Shown piece after piece: positions 62,873 through 64,000 of a stretch of 64,000 nt of DNA; the first letter of the stretch is position 1, and the number at the start of each line of letters is the position of its first letter. Origin of the DNA: Lederbergia citrisecunda (GTDB lineage: Bacteria > Bacillota > Bacilli > Bacillales > Bacillaceae_C); contig NZ_JAGYPJ010000001.1 in assembly GCF_018343695.1 (NCBI RefSeq), positions 1,375,001-1,439,000 on the forward strand. The letters are read 5' to 3'. A model generated the notes under the pieces. The model was not told the DNA's origin. It saw only the letters and a list, made by a program, of their open reading frames with translations, and did not search any database. Position numbers and translations under genes: made by a program.

Positions 62873-62901
62873 CGTTACCCACATTTCTTTCTAGAATCAT
62901 T

Positions 62902-63609
62902 TTATGATTCTTTAATTGCTGCTTCCAATGCTACTTCAATCATTTCATTAAAGGTCGTTTGTCTTTCTTCAGCAGACGTAACTTCTCCTGTTAATATATG
63001 ATCGCTGACAGTAAGTACAGATAAAGCCTTTCTACCAAATTTAGCAGCTAGAGTATAGAGAGCGGATGTTTCCATTTCTAATGCAAGTATACCGTATTGT
63101 GCCCATTTTTCATGGTCGGCATTGTCGTTATAGAACATATCTGCTGTAAATACGTTACCTACTTTTACTTGAAGACCTTTTTCTACCGCTCCATCATAAG
63201 CATTTTTAAGTAATTGGAATGAAGCAGTAGGAGCATAATCGATACCGTCAAAAATGATTCGATTCATTTGTGAGTCAGTAGATGATGTCATAGCAAGAAT
63301 AACATCACGAACTTTGACGTCCTTTTGAATAGCGCCACATGTACCTACTCTGATTAAATTTTGAACATTATAGCTTTGCATTAACTCGTTAATGTAAATG
63401 GATATAGAAGGAACTCCCATACCTGTACCTTGTACTGATATTCTTTTACCCTTATATTCACCAGTGTAACCAAACATATTTCTGACTTCATTATAGCAGA
63501 CTGCATTTTCAAGAAATGTTTCAGCTATGTATTTTGCACGTAATGGGTCTCCAGGTAATAATACTGTTTCAGCAATTTCACCTTGACCTGCAGCGATATG
63601 AATACTCAA
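62902..63609 (-). CDS. deoD: Purine-nucleoside phosphorylase DeoD
   Basis: Cleaves purine (deoxy)ribonucleosides with phosphate, for nucleoside salvage. The 235-residue protein has [17 protein letters not shown] (phosphate site), [33 protein letters not shown] and the catalytic-Asp region VSDHILTGE, all of the hexameric DeoD type. TTG 63609 is chosen as start: AGGAG is 8 nt upstream and the product then begins SIHIAAGQG as in relatives. First gene of deoD-yodJ. Confidence 0.94.
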   Translation of the reverse strand: MSIHIAAGQGEIAETVLLPGDPLRAKYIAETFLENAVCYNEVRNMFGYTGEYKGKRISVQGTGMGVPSISIYINELMQSYNVQNLIRVGTCGAIQKDVKVRDVILAMTSSTDSQMNRIIFDGIDYAPTASFQLLKNAYDGAVEKGLQVKVGNVFTADMFYNDNADHEKWAQYGILALEMETSALYTLAAKFGRKALSVLTVSDHILTGEVTSAEERQTTFNEMIEVALEAAIKES

Positions 63610-64000
63610 GAAAATCACTCCTAATTTTTATTGTATCGGGTAAGCAGCTATCGACTAACAAACTCTCTACCCTTTTCCTTGCAATAAATCAACATTGCTT
63701 CCAATTGTAGCACTATATTCCAACAACTTCATGTTAACTTTATCGAAAGTAAAAGGTCAAAAGAGGGGCGTCGACTAAAACTTTCCACATCCTGTGAAAC
63801 ATCGATAGACCATGATTCTGAGGGCCAGAATGACGATGACAGGGCGTTAAAGCTTTTCTCTATACCATTCTAATTCTTTCAATCCCTCGTTGCAAATTTT
63901 GTTGAAAGAAAATCGTTATATGTAGAAATTTTGACAATAAAAAATACGCCAATATGAATTGGCGTAAAAACCAAGTATTATCTTCATTCATCCCATTCTT
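63610..64000. other. Right-edge spacer
   Basis: No gene begins or ends clearly here. It contains a low-information stretch with ACATCCTGTG and a small hairpin ATTCTG-AGGGC-CAGAAT near 63825, reminiscent of degenerate intergenic repeats, and a terminator at 63945-63966. On the minus strand a frame reading EWDE then TGA (63984-63986) could be the end of a gene lying beyond the edge. Confidence 0.4.
63945..63966 (-). terminator. Hairpin terminator near right edge
   Basis: TACGCCAAT-ATGA-ATTGGCGTA with A-runs on the left and right; on the minus strand it is followed by TTTTTT, so it would serve a gene entering from the right edge. Confidence 0.65.

Overview
The window is chromosomal DNA of a low-GC, endospore-forming Bacillaceae bacterium. 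Many genes match Bacillus subtilis families closely (YkpA, YhfW, DhaS, Rok, YojN/YojO, OdhAB, YkwD, CtpA-YodJ-DeoD, Ku/LigD), and sporulation-linked genes (Sda, a 2Duf-type membrane protein, a GerT/Hsp20-like protein) are present. No prophage, insertion sequence, rRNA, canonical tRNA or CRISPR array was seen. Identifications come from reading motifs and recalled families; no database search was run.

Layout. 1-9.5 kb: a polysaccharide deacetylase cut by the left edge, a Q/N-rich repeat protein, MsrA, a DUF2264-SDR pair, a Rieske oxidoreductase (YhfW), a CapA-like protein, a gene-free block with RNA-like structure (about 7260-7546), a YdjO-like zinc protein and the ABC-F protein YkpA. 9.7-18 kb: DUF1657-DUF1657-2Duf, an AI-2E family permease, PepF, TrhO, YitT and an MFS exporter. 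18-26.4 kb: a flavin-based extracellular electron transfer (EET) locus: ECF module (ecfT, ecfA2, ecfA1), flavin transferase fmnB, twin-domain FMN lipoprotein pplA, and divergently ndh2-eetA-eetB. Two palindromes matching the Rex/Fnr operator lie in front of pplA. 26.3-29.1 kb: molybdenum cofactor genes moaA-moeA-mobB.

29-42 kb: a TPM-domain protein, yojN-yojO, rok, dhaS, a 40-residue Sda, a DUF2935 protein, a 51-bp tandem repeat array with 11 full copies, and odhA-odhB with a long intercistronic hairpin. 42-47.5 kb: an Hsp20-like protein, a MOSC protein, an MFS transporter, a VOC protein, CorA and a small family of paralogous unknown proteins, one apparently split by a +1 frameshift at CCC-TAA. 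47.5-51.7 kb: a sigma-A promoter, a cobalamin riboswitch with terminator, and a class I ribonucleotide reductase operon (nrdE, flavodoxin, nrdF). This is the arrangement expected if a B12-dependent reductase elsewhere makes the class I enzyme dispensable when B12 is plentiful.

51.7-64 kb: a cold-shock protein, divergent ku/ligD for non-homologous end joining, two small membrane proteins, a GNAT acetyltransferase behind an unusual leader with a tRNA-like T-arm that is mutually exclusive with a longer hairpin, a MATE exporter, a YkwD-like CAP protein, a zinc-ribbon protein, and ctpA-yodJ-deoD in the B. subtilis order. Degenerate copies of an intergenic repeat containing TTGACTTATCGTAGG occur at several places.

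The most interesting parts are the redox-regulated EET locus with its own ECF ATPases, the 2Duf operon without spoVA genes, the B12-controlled nrd operon with a flavodoxin in the NrdI position, and two unassigned structured RNA candidates (7.3 kb and 56.6 kb).
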